From Lentimicrobiaceae bacterium (GTDB lineage: Bacteria > Bacteroidota > Bacteroidia > Bacteroidales > Lentimicrobiaceae): a stretch of 64,000 nt of DNA. The position numbers and the translations under genes are program-made. Position 1 is the stretch's first letter. Each line of letters starts with the position of its first letter. Where the stretch lies: contig JACJXH010000004.1 of assembly GCA_020636745.1 (NCBI GenBank), positions 1 through 64,000 on the forward strand. Direction: 5' to 3'. This document shows, one piece after another, positions 1 through 9,318 of this stretch. Under the pieces are notes generated by a model. That model was not told the origin of the DNA. It worked only from the letters and a program-made list of their open reading frames with translations, and searched no databases.

Positions 1-1149
1 TGGAATTGAAACGTAAAAATTCCAAACAAAAACATCTCTCTTATTTTACTATAAATCGAACCATCTCTGGAATTGAAACTAAAGAGTTGAGCCGGGAACA
101 TTTACAAGATAAACACTATCAATCGAACCATCTCTGGAATTGAAACTTTCAATCGAACTGGCTCATGAGTTGGCTGCAAATTCTATCAATCGAACCATCT
201 CTGGAATTGAAACGGATTTAAGCAGCGCGGCAACGCTTGTAGCAAAATCTATCAATCGAACCATCTCTGGAATTGAAACGCATCAGTAAATTCAAGTGCG
301 CTATAATCAGAGATACCTATCAATCGAACCATCTCTGGAATTGAAACTCCGGCAAATCAAAACACGCAGTTAATTTATACAAACTATCAATCGAACCATC
401 TCTGGAATTGAAACAAACTGATTGATTCTTTTTTGCATAATGGGAAAAGGCTATCAATCGAACCATCTCTGGAATTGAAACTCAAACGTTTCGAGCGGTT
501 GAAATAGTAATTTCTTTCTATCAATCGAACCATCTCTGGAATTGAAACATCAATTCATTAAGCGAATAATACATTATACTTTTCCTATCAATCGAACCAT
601 CTCTGGAATTGAAACGAGTGTGTTAATTAATACCAAGCTTTGAGCCATTTCCTATCAATCGAACCATCTCTGGAATTGAAACTCGTGAATACATTTCAGT
701 CCACGGGCAGTAAAATACTATCAATCGAACCATCTCTGGAATTGAAACCTCCGACTGCGCAATCAGACGGCCTGAATCCCCTATCTATCAATCGAACCAT
801 CTCTGGAATTGAAACTAAATAAACCCCGTTGTGAATCTAATCGGCAGTTTTCTATCAATCGAACCATCTCTGGAATTGAAACACAATTAGAAACACTGGG
901 CTAATGATAGATAAAAGCTATCAATCGAACCATCTCTGGAATTGAAACACCTGAAGTGTACAGTTAGCTTCACCAGCAATAAATCTATCAATCGAACCAT
1001 CTCTGGAATTGAAACTGAGGTTTTACAAAATTCAACCTCCAATGATGAATCCTATCAATCGAACCATCTCTGAAATTGAAATACCTGCACTAAAGGTGTA
1101 TCACCCAAAATAGCCTCTCTATCAATCTAACTATCACCGATTTTATGCC
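1..1149 (+). CRISPR. CRISPR array, leader-distal end (17 spacers visible)
   Basis: A 31-bp direct repeat begins CTATCAATCG and ends GGAATTGAAAC. Copies start at 49, 116, 183, 249, 317, 384, 451, 518, 585, 652, 718, 785, 852, 918, 985, 1052 and 1119, and a 12-bp remnant at 1-12 is cut by the window edge. Spacers are 35-37 bp, mostly 36, and no two look alike. The copy at 49 has one internal change (C to A at its fifth base), the copy at 1052 two changes near its 3' end, and the copy at 1119 is decayed over its 3' half. A GAAAC 3' end is typical of type I-B and type III repeats, which orients the array left to right and puts the leader, and probably the cas genes, beyond the left edge. The decayed copies on the right fit the oldest, trailer end. 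The subtype cannot be assigned without cas genes. Confidence 0.97.
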
Positions 1150-1173
1150 CTTCTCTTGCTAAATATCAAACAT

Positions 1174-1198
1174 AAAAAAACCCCGCCAATGAGCGGGG
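1174..1198 (-). terminator. Rho-independent terminator of the cold-shock gene
   Basis: The stem CCCCGC/GCGGGG (1181-1186 and 1193-1198) has a 6-nt loop and is followed, in the minus-strand sense, by a run of seven T. It lies 27 bp past the stop codon of the cold-shock gene and also separates it from the CRISPR array. Confidence 0.85.
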
Positions 1199-1224
1199 TA
1201 AAAGATTTAAGCTAAACTATAAAG

Positions 1225-1416
1225 TTAGGCTAATTTTACTTTTACGGCGTTTAAGCCTTTTTTGCCTTCTTGAAGTTCAAATGTTACTGAATCACCTTCA
1301 TTGATACGGTCAACAAGACCTGTAGCATGAACGAAATACTCTTTTCCGGATTCGTCGTCGAGAATAAATCCGTAACCTTTTGATTCATTGAAGAATTTAA
1401 CTTTTCCTGTTTTCAT
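1225..1416 (-). CDS. Cold-shock domain protein (CspA family)
   Basis: This 63-aa protein is a single cold-shock domain. It has the RNP1 motif KGYGFI at residues 13-18 and an RNP2-like FVHAT stretch near residue 28, the aromatic and basic surface that binds single-stranded RNA or DNA. The length is normal for bacterial Csp proteins, which act as cytoplasmic RNA chaperones and melt secondary structure at low temperature or during growth shifts. The gene is monocistronic, with its own terminator and a TAAATTTG promoter element upstream. An AT-rich leader of about 25 nt lies between them. Whether it is cold-induced or constitutive cannot be read from the sequence. Confidence 0.93.
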   Translation of the reverse strand: MKTGKVKFFNESKGYGFILDDESGKEYFVHATGLVDRINEGDSVTFELQEGKKGLNAVKVKLA

Positions 1417-1443
1417 AATCTATTAAAAAATTAAAAATAAAGG

Positions 1444-1451
1444 CAAATTTA
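1444..1451 (-). promoter_or_regulatory. -7 box of cspA-family gene
   Basis: On the minus strand this reads TAAATTTG, matching the Bacteroidota -7 consensus TAnnTTTG, 27 bp before the start codon. I see no good -33 TTTG at the expected distance. Confidence 0.5.
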
Positions 1452-1809
1452 AACAAAATTGTATTCGCATTACATTCAGTACCAAAAAAATCAAGGAAAA
1501 GTAAATATTTTTTCATCTTTCCTTATTATTCATCCGCCTATAAATCTATTACTCTTTGATATTGAAAGCATTGCAAACACTTCAATACAAGGGTTATTTT
1601 TGCTGATTCGCAGCGAAATCATACTTTTTTTAAGCCAAACAAGCCTGATTTATGTTTTAACGGGCACTAAAATGGCTGCAAAACACCCAATCGAGTGCAA
1701 AAATGATCACAATTCAGGCAATTATCCACATGATTAAGAGAGGCATGCAGGTTTGTGGCAGGGAGATTTTACTATCAGCAAAATGGCCTAACCTTGGTTT
1801 AAACTGCAT
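1452..1809. other. Intergenic stretch with no recognised gene
   Basis: AT-rich DNA between the divergent cold-shock promoter and the 3' end of the methyltransferase gene. A 92-codon plus-strand reading frame crosses it, but it has no family resemblance, signal or plausible promoter. I see no RNA gene or repeat. Confidence 0.5.
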
Positions 1810-2730
1810 TTAAAGCCTTTTTAAATGGGTTTTAAACAGTCCGGCAGCAACTGGTGTGCGGTTAAGACTAAACTTTCCATCGGGCAACAGGCTTTCCATT
1901 TGCGGCAGCGAAGGGGCATAATAAAAGCTGCCACCGGGTTTGAGTGATCTGACAATTTCGGCGTATTTCAGCGCATAGGCCTTTTTGTCACCATCGTCGC
2001 GCAGCTGATGGTGCATAAAATGCACCGAAAAAGCCATATTGGAAAGAATAGTCCCCCACTCCCCTCTTTTAAATTCAGTTTCGAACCAACTGCATGATTT
2101 TATCCAGGGTTGCGACAAATGACATGAGCGGTCGAGGCCATGAGCATCCACACCCTTTTCGCGCAAAAAGCTCACCAGCAAGGCATTATCGCCACAACCC
2201 AGGTCAAGCACAGGTTCTAATAAAGCCTCAGGTTGAATGCCCAGCACCTCCAGCTGAAAAGCCGGCGAATAGTTGGCACAAACCACGCGGGCTACATTTT
2301 CATTTTCAGGCGGATTGATGCGCGCCAGATAGGGGTTTGAACTGATTAACCACAAACTCAGCCGGTTATAATGGGCTTCGGCAGTAATCTGCAAATTTTG
2401 CCTGCTGTATAAATCGTCAAATAACTGTTGATAGATGGTGTGAAGCTGAGTTATTTGCGCATGGCTGACTTCAATAAATTGATTGGCATCATAAAAGGCC
2501 GAAAGCACTTTTTGCACGGTGTAAGCAATCACCTGCTCACGAAAACCAGCTTGCTGTTTCAGCAACTCAAAGGCCGGATTTTGCCTTACAGCCTCTATTT
2601 CGGCCGAAAAGCCGGCCGAAAGCCCGGCAGCAAAAAGATTGGCATTGCGATTTAGCCATATCTGCCTGTCAATAGCTTCAAAAACAGCGGATGCCATCTG
2701 TTGCAGGTTGGCTTGATTCAGAGCTGTCAT
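1810..2730 (-). CDS. Class I SAM-dependent methyltransferase, unknown substrate
   Basis: This 306-aa protein has a helical N-terminal half of about 150 residues and a Rossmann methyltransferase core. SAM-binding motif I is LDLGCGDNALL (about residues 175-185), followed by the acidic ribose-binding position in GLDRS near residue 200. A later stretch near residue 263 reads KPGGSFYYAPSLP, the usual post-motif III strand. The N-terminal half is not one I recognise, and the substrate is unknown. It stands alone between cspA and valS on the same strand, with 240 bp to valS. The ATG at 2730 is the first sensible start. Confidence 0.7.
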   Translation of the reverse strand: MTALNQANLQQMASAVFEAIDRQIWLNRNANLFAAGLSAGFSAEIEAVRQNPAFELLKQQAGFREQVIAYTVQKVLSAFYDANQFIEVSHAQITQLHTIYQQLFDDLYSRQNLQITAEAHYNRLSLWLISSNPYLARINPPENENVARVVCANYSPAFQLEVLGIQPEALLEPVLDLGCGDNALLVSFLREKGVDAHGLDRSCHLSQPWIKSCSWFETEFKRGEWGTILSNMAFSVHFMHHQLRDDGDKKAYALKYAEIVRSLKPGGSFYYAPSLPQMESLLPDGKFSLNRTPVAAGLFKTHLKRL

Positions 2731-2913
2731 TTGGACTCATTGTTTTTCAGTTCAAAAATATAACTTTAAAACCAATACTGGTCATTTCGACTATTCCATA
2801 GAAATGATTACACGAAAAGCTTCTCAGGCAGCGCAAAAATGAAATGCTATCAATACCAGCAGTTGCAAAAACACCTCATTTGAATGCCAGGGCAATGTAG
2901 CCGCAGGTAACAG

Positions 2914-2950
2914 GCAAAAAAAACCTCCGGCATTTACCGGAGGAAAAAAA
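2914..2950 (-). terminator. Rho-independent terminator of valS
   Basis: The stem CCTCCGG/CCGGAGG (2924-2930 and 2937-2943) has a 6-nt loop and A/T runs on both sides. In the minus-strand sense it is followed by eight or more T. It lies 24 bp past the valS stop codon. Confidence 0.85.
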
Positions 2951-2967
2951 TACTGTAAAGGCCTGTA

Positions 2968-5598
2968 TTACTTTAGCCCCTGCAGCTGTTCTTTCAGCAG
3001 CTGAATTTTAGCTTCGGCATCGGCCTTTTTCTTTTGTTCAACTTCAATCACTTCGGGTTTGGCACCAGCCATAAAACGTTCGTTGCCCAGCTTTTTCATC
3101 ACCGAATTCAAAAACCCTTCAGTATATTCAAGGTCTTTGCGGAGTTTCGCTCTTTCGGCTTCCATATCAATGGCTTCACCCAACGGGATATAATACTCGG
3201 TAGCTTTCACCATAAAACCAGCAGCTGCACCGGGTTTTTCGTTAACCATGCTTATTTGGCTGATGTTGCCTAACTTGGAAATCACATCCTCAAAACCATG
3301 TTCAACCGCAGGGCCTGAGATTTTTACCTGCATTTCAATGGCATCCTTAAAGGCTATATTTTTCTCTTTTCGCACGTTGCGCACGCCAATGATAACCTCT
3401 TTGGCTTCTTCAAAAGCGGCAAGAATACCTTCATCCACATTTCCGGCAACAGGCATACTGGCAATCATAATGCTGGTGTTGTCAGCGGTATCATTTAATA
3501 TATGATAAATTTCTTCGGTAATAAAAGGCATAAACGGATGCAAAACCTTCATCAGTTTTTCGAAGAAACCGATACTTTCCTGCAGGGTGCGACTATCAAT
3601 GGGCTGCTGATAGGCAGGTTTTACCATTTCGAGATACCATGAGCAGAAATCGTCCCAAACGAGCTTATAGGCAGTCATCAGGGCTTCCGACAGGCGATAC
3701 TTGTCAAAATTATCTTCAATCTGCAGCAGGGCCTGATTCAGCCTTGCTTCAAACCATTTAACCGAGATGGCAGCATATGCAGGCTGGGACAGTGTCGGGT
3801 CTTCGTTCCAGCCTTTCACCAACCTGAAAGCATTCCATACTTTATTGCTGAAATTGCGGCCTTGTTCGCAAAGGCTTTCGTCAAAAGGCAAGTCATTACC
3901 GGCAGGTGAAGTAAGCAACATACCCACACGCACGCCATCGGCGCCAAACTTGGCAATCAAATCGATGGGGTCGGGCGAGTTGCCGAGTGATTTCGACATT
4001 TTGCGGCCGAGTTTATCGCGGACAATACCGGTAAGGTAAACGTTTTTAAACGGAATTTCGTTGCGGTATTCCTGTCCGGCCATAATCATGCGGGCTACCC
4101 AGAAAAAGAGAATTTCAGGAGCAGTAATTAGATCGTTGGTCGGATAGTAATATTTAATATCTTCATTTTCAGGATTCCTTATACCATCAAAGACTGAAAT
4201 CGGCCACAGCCATGATGAAAACCAGGTATCGAGTACATCTTCATCCTGTGTAAGGTCAGAAAGGGCAAGAGCAGCATTGCCGGTAATTTCGCGGGCTTTA
4301 GCAAGTGCCAGTTCTTCGTTGATGGCCACAATAATTTCGCCATCGGGCAGATACCATGCCGGAATGCGCTGTCCCCACCACAATTGGCGGCTGATGCACC
4401 AGTCGCGTACATTCTCCATCCAGTGGCGATAAGTATTTTTAAACTTTTCAGGATGAAAATGAATGGTATCGTTCATCACTACATCGAGTGCCGGCTTGGC
4501 CATGTCGGCCATTTTAAGAAACCACTGTACCGAAAGTTTGGGCTCAATCACTTCATCGGTACGTTCAGAAAAGCCCACATTGTTGACATATTCATCAATT
4601 TTAACAATATGGCCTTTTTCCTGTAGTTCGGCAACAATCTTTTTGCGCACTACAAAACGATCTTCGCCGATATAAAGTTGAGCTTTATCGTTAAGGGTGC
4701 CATTGTCGTTAAAAATATCAATGGTTTCAAGGCGGTGTTTGATACCGATATGATAATCGTTGATATCATGAGCAGGGGTAATTTTGAGGCATCCGGTACC
4801 AAACTCACGGTCAACATACTCATCGCCAATCATGGGGATAGAGCGGCCGATAAGCGGCACCAGTACCCTTTTGCCCGCCAGATGCTGAAAACGCTCGTCT
4901 TCAGGATGGTAACAAACGGCGGTATCGCCCAAAATGGTTTCGGGGCGGGTAGTCGCAATGGTTACCCATTCATCATCCGTACCTTCTACTTTATAACGGA
5001 GATAATATAATTTTGAATTAACTTCCTTGTAAATGACCTCTTCGTCGGACAGAGCGGTAAGTGCTTTAGGATCCCAGTTAACCATGCGGACACCGCGATA
5101 AATCAGACCTTTGTTGTACAAATCGACAAACACCTGAATCACCGACTCATACATATCCTTATCCATTGTAAACTTTGTGCGGTCCCAATCGCAGGAAGCA
5201 CCCAGTTTTTTCAGCTGTTCAAGAATAATACCCCCATGTTTTTCTTTCCATTCCCAGGCATGTTCCAGAAATTCCCCGCGTGTAAGGCTGCTTTTATCAA
5301 TACCCTGCTCTTTAAGTTTGGCCACCACTTTGGCTTCGGTAGCAATGGAAGCATGGTCGGTACCCGGCAACCAGCAGGCATTTTTGCCCATCATACGGGC
5401 ACGGCGCACCAGCACATCCTGTATGGTATTGTTGAGCATATGGCCCATATGCAGCACACCGGTAACATTAGGCGGAGGAATTACAATGGTATAGGGCTCC
5501 CGTTCGTCAGGAACCGATTTGAAATATTTTTTTTCAAGCCAGTATTGGTACCATTTTTCTTCAATACCCGAAGGGTCGTATTTGGCAGGAATTTCCAT
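2968..5598 (-). CDS. valS: Valyl-tRNA synthetase
   Basis: This 876-aa cytoplasmic class I aminoacyl-tRNA synthetase charges tRNA-Val. Both signature motifs are present: HMGH at residues 50-53 after PPPNVTGVL, and KMSKSLGN in the middle of the chain. The CP1 editing domain lies between them. The anticodon-binding domain contains the WCISRQLWWGQ-type stretch upstream, and the last 65 residues form the lysine- and glutamate-rich ValS C-terminal coiled-coil arm. I chose the ATG at 5598 (MEIPAKYDP), where family members begin. The frame stays open 22 codons further upstream, but that stretch is hydrophobic and unlike the family. It is monocistronic with a terminator. Confidence 0.97.
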   Translation of the reverse strand: MEIPAKYDPSGIEEKWYQYWLEKKYFKSVPDEREPYTIVIPPPNVTGVLHMGHMLNNTIQDVLVRRARMMGKNACWLPGTDHASIATEAKVVAKLKEQGIDKSSLTRGEFLEHAWEWKEKHGGIILEQLKKLGASCDWDRTKFTMDKDMYESVIQVFVDLYNKGLIYRGVRMVNWDPKALTALSDEEVIYKEVNSKLYYLRYKVEGTDDEWVTIATTRPETILGDTAVCYHPEDERFQHLAGKRVLVPLIGRSIPMIGDEYVDREFGTGCLKITPAHDINDYHIGIKHRLETIDIFNDNGTLNDKAQLYIGEDRFVVRKKIVAELQEKGHIVKIDEYVNNVGFSERTDEVIEPKLSVQWFLKMADMAKPALDVVMNDTIHFHPEKFKNTYRHWMENVRDWCISRQLWWGQRIPAWYLPDGEIIVAINEELALAKAREITGNAALALSDLTQDEDVLDTWFSSWLWPISVFDGIRNPENEDIKYYYPTNDLITAPEILFFWVARMIMAGQEYRNEIPFKNVYLTGIVRDKLGRKMSKSLGNSPDPIDLIAKFGADGVRVGMLLTSPAGNDLPFDESLCEQGRNFSNKVWNAFRLVKGWNEDPTLSQPAYAAISVKWFEARLNQALLQIEDNFDKYRLSEALMTAYKLVWDDFCSWYLEMVKPAYQQPIDSRTLQESIGFFEKLMKVLHPFMPFITEEIYHILNDTADNTSIMIASMPVAGNVDEGILAAFEEAKEVIIGVRNVRKEKNIAFKDAIEMQVKISGPAVEHGFEDVISKLGNISQISMVNEKPGAAAGFMVKATEYYIPLGEAIDMEAERAKLRKDLEYTEGFLNSVMKKLGNERFMAGAKPEVIEVEQKKKADAEAKIQLLKEQLQGLK

Positions 5599-5629
5599 GA
5601 GGTTGTAAATGCTTGTTTTTAAGAAGGTG

Positions 5630-5637
5630 CAAAAATA
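5630..5637 (-). promoter_or_regulatory. valS: -7 box of valS
   Basis: The minus strand reads TATTTTTG, matching TAnnTTTG, 31 bp before the chosen valS start. This supports the start at 5598, because a start at 5664 would lie upstream of the promoter. The -33 region has only a TTG at slightly short spacing. Confidence 0.5.
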
Positions 5638-5771
5638 GTAAAAAAGAAAGTGAACAACTAACAAGTAAAACAGAGATGTAAGCCCGGCTTAATGATGTCT
5701 GTTAAAAATAAAGCTACAAAAAGCCTTACACTAACCCCTGCAGGGATGCAGGCATATTCAGTTCAAACATT

Positions 5772-5779
5772 TACCTTTG
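5772..5779 (+). promoter_or_regulatory. -7 box of glycosyltransferase gene
   Basis: TACCTTTG matches the TAnnTTTG consensus, 19 bp before the ATG at 5799. There is no clear -33 element. Confidence 0.45.
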
Positions 5780-5798
5780 CCGGATAAACAATCAGGTC

Positions 5799-6668
5799 AT
5801 GAAAGTTTCAGGTTTTACCTTTATCCGCAATGCTGTTAAGTACGACTACCCTGTGGTAGAAGCCATTACATCCATACTACCGTTGTGCAATGAGTTTGTG
5901 GTAGCTGTTGGTAAATCTGACGATCAAACCCGTGCCCTGATAGAATCCATCGATTCTCCAAAAATCAATATCATCGACACTGTTTGGGACGATAGTCTGC
6001 GCGAGGGCGGGCGCGTGCTGGCAGTTGAAACCGACAAGGCATTTGACGCCATCAGCAGCGACAGCGACTGGGCATTTTACATACAAGGCGATGAAGTGCT
6101 GCACGAAAAATACCACGACCATGTTCAGGAAGCCATGCTCCGCTGGAAAGACCACCCTGAAGTAGAAGGCCTGCTGCTCAATTACCTGCATTTTTACGGT
6201 TCATATGATTATGTGGGCGACAGCCGCAGGTGGTATCGAAAAGAAGTAAGAATCATCCGCAACAACAAACAGATAAGGTCGTACCGCGATGCCCAGGGTT
6301 TCAGAAAAAACAACACACCGCTCAGGGTAAAACAGGCCGAAGCTACCATGTACCACTACGGATGGGTAAAACCACCCGAAGCCCAGCAAGCCAAACAGGA
6401 GTATTTCAATAAACTGTGGCACGACGATGAGTGGGTTGAAAAGAAAATACCAAAAGTTGATAGCTTTGACTATTCAAATATTGATGCACTGGCGCATTTC
6501 AATGCCAGCCACCCTGCTGTGATGCAACCCAGAATTGAGAGACAAAACTGGCATTTCACCTTCGACCCGACCACAAAAAGGCTTCCATTAAAATCAAGAA
6601 TACTGCACACCATTGAAGAGTTGAGCGGCTGGCGCCCGGGTGAATACAAAAACTATAAAATAATATAA
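5799..6668 (+). CDS. GT2-like glycosyltransferase
   Basis: This 289-aa soluble protein starts MKVSGFTFIRNA, the typical first strand of a GT-A fold family 2 transferase. It has an acidic cluster around residue 40 (SDDQT) and WAFYIQGDEV at residues 91-100, which takes the place of the DxD metal- and nucleotide-sugar-binding site. Family 2 enzymes transfer a sugar from a nucleotide sugar to a glycan or lipid acceptor at the inner face of the membrane. No membrane segment is evident. It is a single gene in a housekeeping setting, so donor and acceptor cannot be named. Confidence 0.75.
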   Translation: MKVSGFTFIRNAVKYDYPVVEAITSILPLCNEFVVAVGKSDDQTRALIESIDSPKINIIDTVWDDSLREGGRVLAVETDKAFDAISSDSDWAFYIQGDEVLHEKYHDHVQEAMLRWKDHPEVEGLLLNYLHFYGSYDYVGDSRRWYRKEVRIIRNNKQIRSYRDAQGFRKNNTPLRVKQAEATMYHYGWVKPPEAQQAKQEYFNKLWHDDEWVEKKIPKVDSFDYSNIDALAHFNASHPAVMQPRIERQNWHFTFDPTTKRLPLKSRILHTIEELSGWRPGEYKNYKII

Positions 6669-6812
6669 TCACTTACAACCAGCTCACCATCGCAAAACCC
6701 ATAAAGCACCACAAGTAAAAAACAGAAAACCGGGCATCGCGAAATCACTTATCTGTTACGCCGCATATGGGAATCATCAACAAAAAACCATTTGTTTAAA
6801 TCCTTTTTCAGA

Positions 6813-6843
6813 TTTTCATTATTCCTAATAATTCTTACTTTTG
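6813..6843 (+). promoter_or_regulatory. Promoter of the DUF5606 gene
   Basis: The -7 box TACTTTTG at 6836-6843 matches TAnnTTTG. A TTTT at 6813-6816, exactly 19 bp upstream, stands where the -33 TTTG belongs. The start codon follows 23 bp later. Confidence 0.55.
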
Positions 6844-6866
6844 CCAAAAATAAATAACATACGCGT

Positions 6867-7304
6867 ATGGATTTGAAAGAGATTATGGCCATTGCTGGTA
6901 AACCGGGACTTTACAAGATGGTAGCTCAGGCCAAAAACGGAATTATTGTTGAATCAATTATTGATCAGAAACGCATTCAGGCATTTGCCCACGACAAAAT
7001 CAGCTCGCTTGAGGAAATCAGCATTTTCACAGAAACTGAGGACAAACCATTGAAGGAAGTTTTGAAAAACTTTTTCGACAAACTGGAAGGAAAAGCAACA
7101 CCTGATTTTAAAGGAGATAACAATAAGTTAAAAGCTTTCTTTGGCGATGTTTTACCCGAGTACGACAAAGAAAGAGTGTATGTTTCGCACATGCAAAAAA
7201 TTGTCAGTTGGTACAACCTGCTATTAGAACACAATCTGCTGGATTTCAGTGAAAAGGAAGAGCAGCCCGACCAGGCTCCTACCGAAGAAACCAAAGCTGA
7301 ATAA
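6867..7304 (+). CDS. DUF5606 family protein
   Basis: This 145-aa protein of unknown function matches what I know of DUF5606, which is largely confined to Bacteroidota. The first 60 residues (MDLKEIMAIAGKPGLYKM onward) form a compact conserved domain, probably all-beta, that ends in ISIFTETEDKPL. A helical second half and an acidic, low-complexity tail (EEQPDQAPTEETKAE) follow. There is no signal peptide or membrane segment, so it is probably cytoplasmic. It is monocistronic with its own promoter and terminator. Confidence 0.8.
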   Translation: MDLKEIMAIAGKPGLYKMVAQAKNGIIVESIIDQKRIQAFAHDKISSLEEISIFTETEDKPLKEVLKNFFDKLEGKATPDFKGDNNKLKAFFGDVLPEYDKERVYVSHMQKIVSWYNLLLEHNLLDFSEKEEQPDQAPTEETKAE

Positions 7305-7310
7305 TTAAAG

Positions 7311-7338
7311 AGTCCGTATTGTTTACGGACTTTTTTTC
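7311..7338 (+). terminator. Rho-independent terminator after the DUF5606 gene
   Basis: A perfect 8-bp stem AGTCCGTA/TACGGACT (7311-7318 and 7324-7331) with a short loop is followed by a T run. Confidence 0.9.
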
Positions 7339-7367
7339 TATTTTTACTTCCTACTCAATATACGCTG

Positions 7368-8177
7368 ATGAAAAAGCATCTTATCGATTTTAAAGTTCTG
7401 TCGAACAGTAGTCTGAACTACAACCATAACCTGCTTGAGCTGAGCTGCGACCAACCCTTGCCTGCAATGGTTCCCGGACAGTTTGCCGAGGTAAAAGTAG
7501 ACAATTCGCCGGCAACCTACCTGCGGCGGCCTTTTTCCATTCACCGGATTGACTATGAGAAAAACACCCTGCACCTGATCATTAAATCAGTAGGTGAAGG
7601 CACACGCAAAATAGCAGCCTTGCAGGCAGGCGACACCGTGAACATCATGTTGCCTCTGGGCAATGGATTTACCATCCCTCAAAATTCAGAAGTTCTGTTG
7701 GTTGGCGGCGGCTGCGGCGTTGCTCCGCTATGGTTTCTGGCAGCCGAGCTGCAAAAAAACGGCAATCAGGTAACCATGCTTATTGGCGGACGAACAGAGA
7801 AAGACATACTGCTTGCTGCTGAATACAGTCAATTTGGCGAAGTACTTATTTCAACAGAAGACGGCAGCCTGGGACAAAAAGGAATGGTAACTGCGCACAC
7901 TGTTATGCTACAGGAAAAACTTCCGTTTTCGGCCATTTATTGCTGTGGCCCTGACGGCATGATGCGGGCTGTTTCTCATATTGCTGAAAAACAAAGCATT
8001 CCTTGTATGGTGTCGCTCGAAAACACAATGGCCTGCGGCATTGGCGCCTGTCTTTGCTGCGTGGTTGACACCCACAAAGGGCACCAGTGCGTATGCACCG
8101 AAGGCCCTGTATTCAACTCAAAAGATCTCAAAGGCTGGAGCGCCGAAACAGAGGTAGGCTGTTCCATCAATAAATAA
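7368..8177 (+). CDS. pyrK: Dihydroorotate dehydrogenase B, electron-transfer subunit
   Basis: This 269-aa protein is the FAD and [2Fe-2S] subunit that passes electrons from the PyrD flavin to NAD+ in pyrimidine synthesis. The N-terminal ferredoxin-reductase-type barrel has the FAD-binding motif YLRRPFSIHR. A nucleotide-binding Rossmann half follows (LLVGGGCGVAPL). The C-terminal cluster site is C223-x4-C228-x2-C231 with a further cysteine at 241 or 243, all visible. pyrD follows 86 bp downstream on the same strand, so the two make the class 1B heterotetramer. Confidence 0.93.
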   Translation: MKKHLIDFKVLSNSSLNYNHNLLELSCDQPLPAMVPGQFAEVKVDNSPATYLRRPFSIHRIDYEKNTLHLIIKSVGEGTRKIAALQAGDTVNIMLPLGNGFTIPQNSEVLLVGGGCGVAPLWFLAAELQKNGNQVTMLIGGRTEKDILLAAEYSQFGEVLISTEDGSLGQKGMVTAHTVMLQEKLPFSAIYCCGPDGMMRAVSHIAEKQSIPCMVSLENTMACGIGACLCCVVDTHKGHQCVCTEGPVFNSKDLKGWSAETEVGCSINK

Positions 8178-8263
8178 AACCTCACCCAATTGCCCTTAAG
8201 CATGCTGCTACTCCTCACAAGAGACAGTCAGACAAAAATATTAACCATCACGCAATTATAAAA

Positions 8264-9175
8264 ATGGCCAATCTATCTGTTAAACTGCACCACCTGAATT
8301 TAAAAAACCCGGTAATGACAGCATCGGGCACGTTTGGCTATGGTGAAGAATTTGATGATTTTATTGATGTAAATGCGCTTGGCGGAATTCTGGTTAAAGC
8401 CACCACATCGGGCCACCGCGAAGGCAACCCTTATCCTCGTATGGCCGAAACACCTATGGGCATGCTGAATGCCGTAGGACTTCAAAACAAGGGGATTGAT
8501 TATTTTGTGGAGCACATCTACCCTAGACTACTTAAATACAACAACAGTGTAATTGCCAATGTATCCGACTCAACCGTTGAAGGATATGTGGAAGTTGCCC
8601 GTAAAATGAACCAGCTGGAACACATTGCAGCCATTGAGTTAAACATTTCGTGCCCTAATGTAAAAGAAGGCGGAATGGCTTTCGGCACAAGTTGCCCTTC
8701 TGCCACTGCTGTTACCAGGGCTGTTCGCGAAGTGTATGATAAAACCCTGATAGTTAAACTTTCGCCCAATGTGACCAGTATTGCTGAAATAGCCCAGGCT
8801 GTGGAAGCGGCTGGCGCCGACGCTGTTTCGCTCATCAATACCCTGTTAGGCATGGCTATTGATGCAGAAAAACGCAAACCTGTTTTATCTACCATCACGG
8901 GCGGATTATCAGGCCCAGCCATTAAACCCATTGCCCTGCGCATGGTTTGGCAGGTAGCCCGGGCTGTAAAAATACCTGTAATCGGAATTGGCGGCATTTC
9001 AACAGCCGCTGATGCCATTGAATTTATGCTTGCCGGTGCTACAGCTATACAGGTAGGCACCGCCAATTTTGTTGACCCGCGAACTACCATGAATATTATT
9101 GCAGGCATCGATGACTACCTTAATCGCCATCAAATAAACGATGTTAATGAGCTGATTGGCGGTTTGATTTGCTAG
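8264..9175 (+). CDS. pyrD: Dihydroorotate dehydrogenase, catalytic subunit (class 1B)
   Basis: This 303-aa cytoplasmic FMN-dependent TIM-barrel enzyme oxidises dihydroorotate to orotate in the fourth step of UMP synthesis. Visible family blocks are NPVMTASGTFGYGEE at the N-terminus, the substrate stretch NAVGLQNKG, NISCPNVKEGG, the loop VKLSPNVT, and the FMN phosphate site GIGGI and GATAIQVGT near the C-terminus. The cysteine-type active site and the neighbouring pyrK identify it as the NAD-dependent 1B form, not the quinone-linked class 2 enzyme. A long-loop hairpin follows. Confidence 0.94.
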   Translation: MANLSVKLHHLNLKNPVMTASGTFGYGEEFDDFIDVNALGGILVKATTSGHREGNPYPRMAETPMGMLNAVGLQNKGIDYFVEHIYPRLLKYNNSVIANVSDSTVEGYVEVARKMNQLEHIAAIELNISCPNVKEGGMAFGTSCPSATAVTRAVREVYDKTLIVKLSPNVTSIAEIAQAVEAAGADAVSLINTLLGMAIDAEKRKPVLSTITGGLSGPAIKPIALRMVWQVARAVKIPVIGIGGISTAADAIEFMLAGATAIQVGTANFVDPRTTMNIIAGIDDYLNRHQINDVNELIGGLIC

Positions 9176-9215
9176 ACAAACCCCGATATTTTAGAAAAAA
9201 CGCAGCCTGTAATAG

Positions 9216-9287
9216 AAACTCCTGCCCTGCAACGACCATTCAACCAGCAAATGATTGATTGGCGACAAGCAAGGCAGGAGTTTTTAA
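9216..9287 (+). terminator. Long-loop terminator hairpin after pyrD
   Basis: The 11-bp arms AAACTCCTGCC (9216-9226) and GGCAGGAGTTT (9273-9283) are perfectly complementary and followed by further T. The 46-nt loop is unusually long. It lies between convergent genes and may serve both strands. Confidence 0.65.
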
Positions 9288-9318
9288 TTATGTTAAAAAA
9301 CCAGTCCGGAGTAAATAC

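Noticed and set aside
640..822. 60-codon open frame in the CRISPR array
   Set aside because: It is made of repeat units (the protein repeats LSIEPSLELK) and has no start context; it is the array itself.
1459..1737. 92-codon plus-strand frame between the cold-shock and methyltransferase genes
   Set aside because: No family, no promoter and low-complexity AT-rich composition; not supported as a gene.
5236..5622. Long antisense frames within valS
   Set aside because: They are mirror frames of a strongly conserved gene, with no own motifs.
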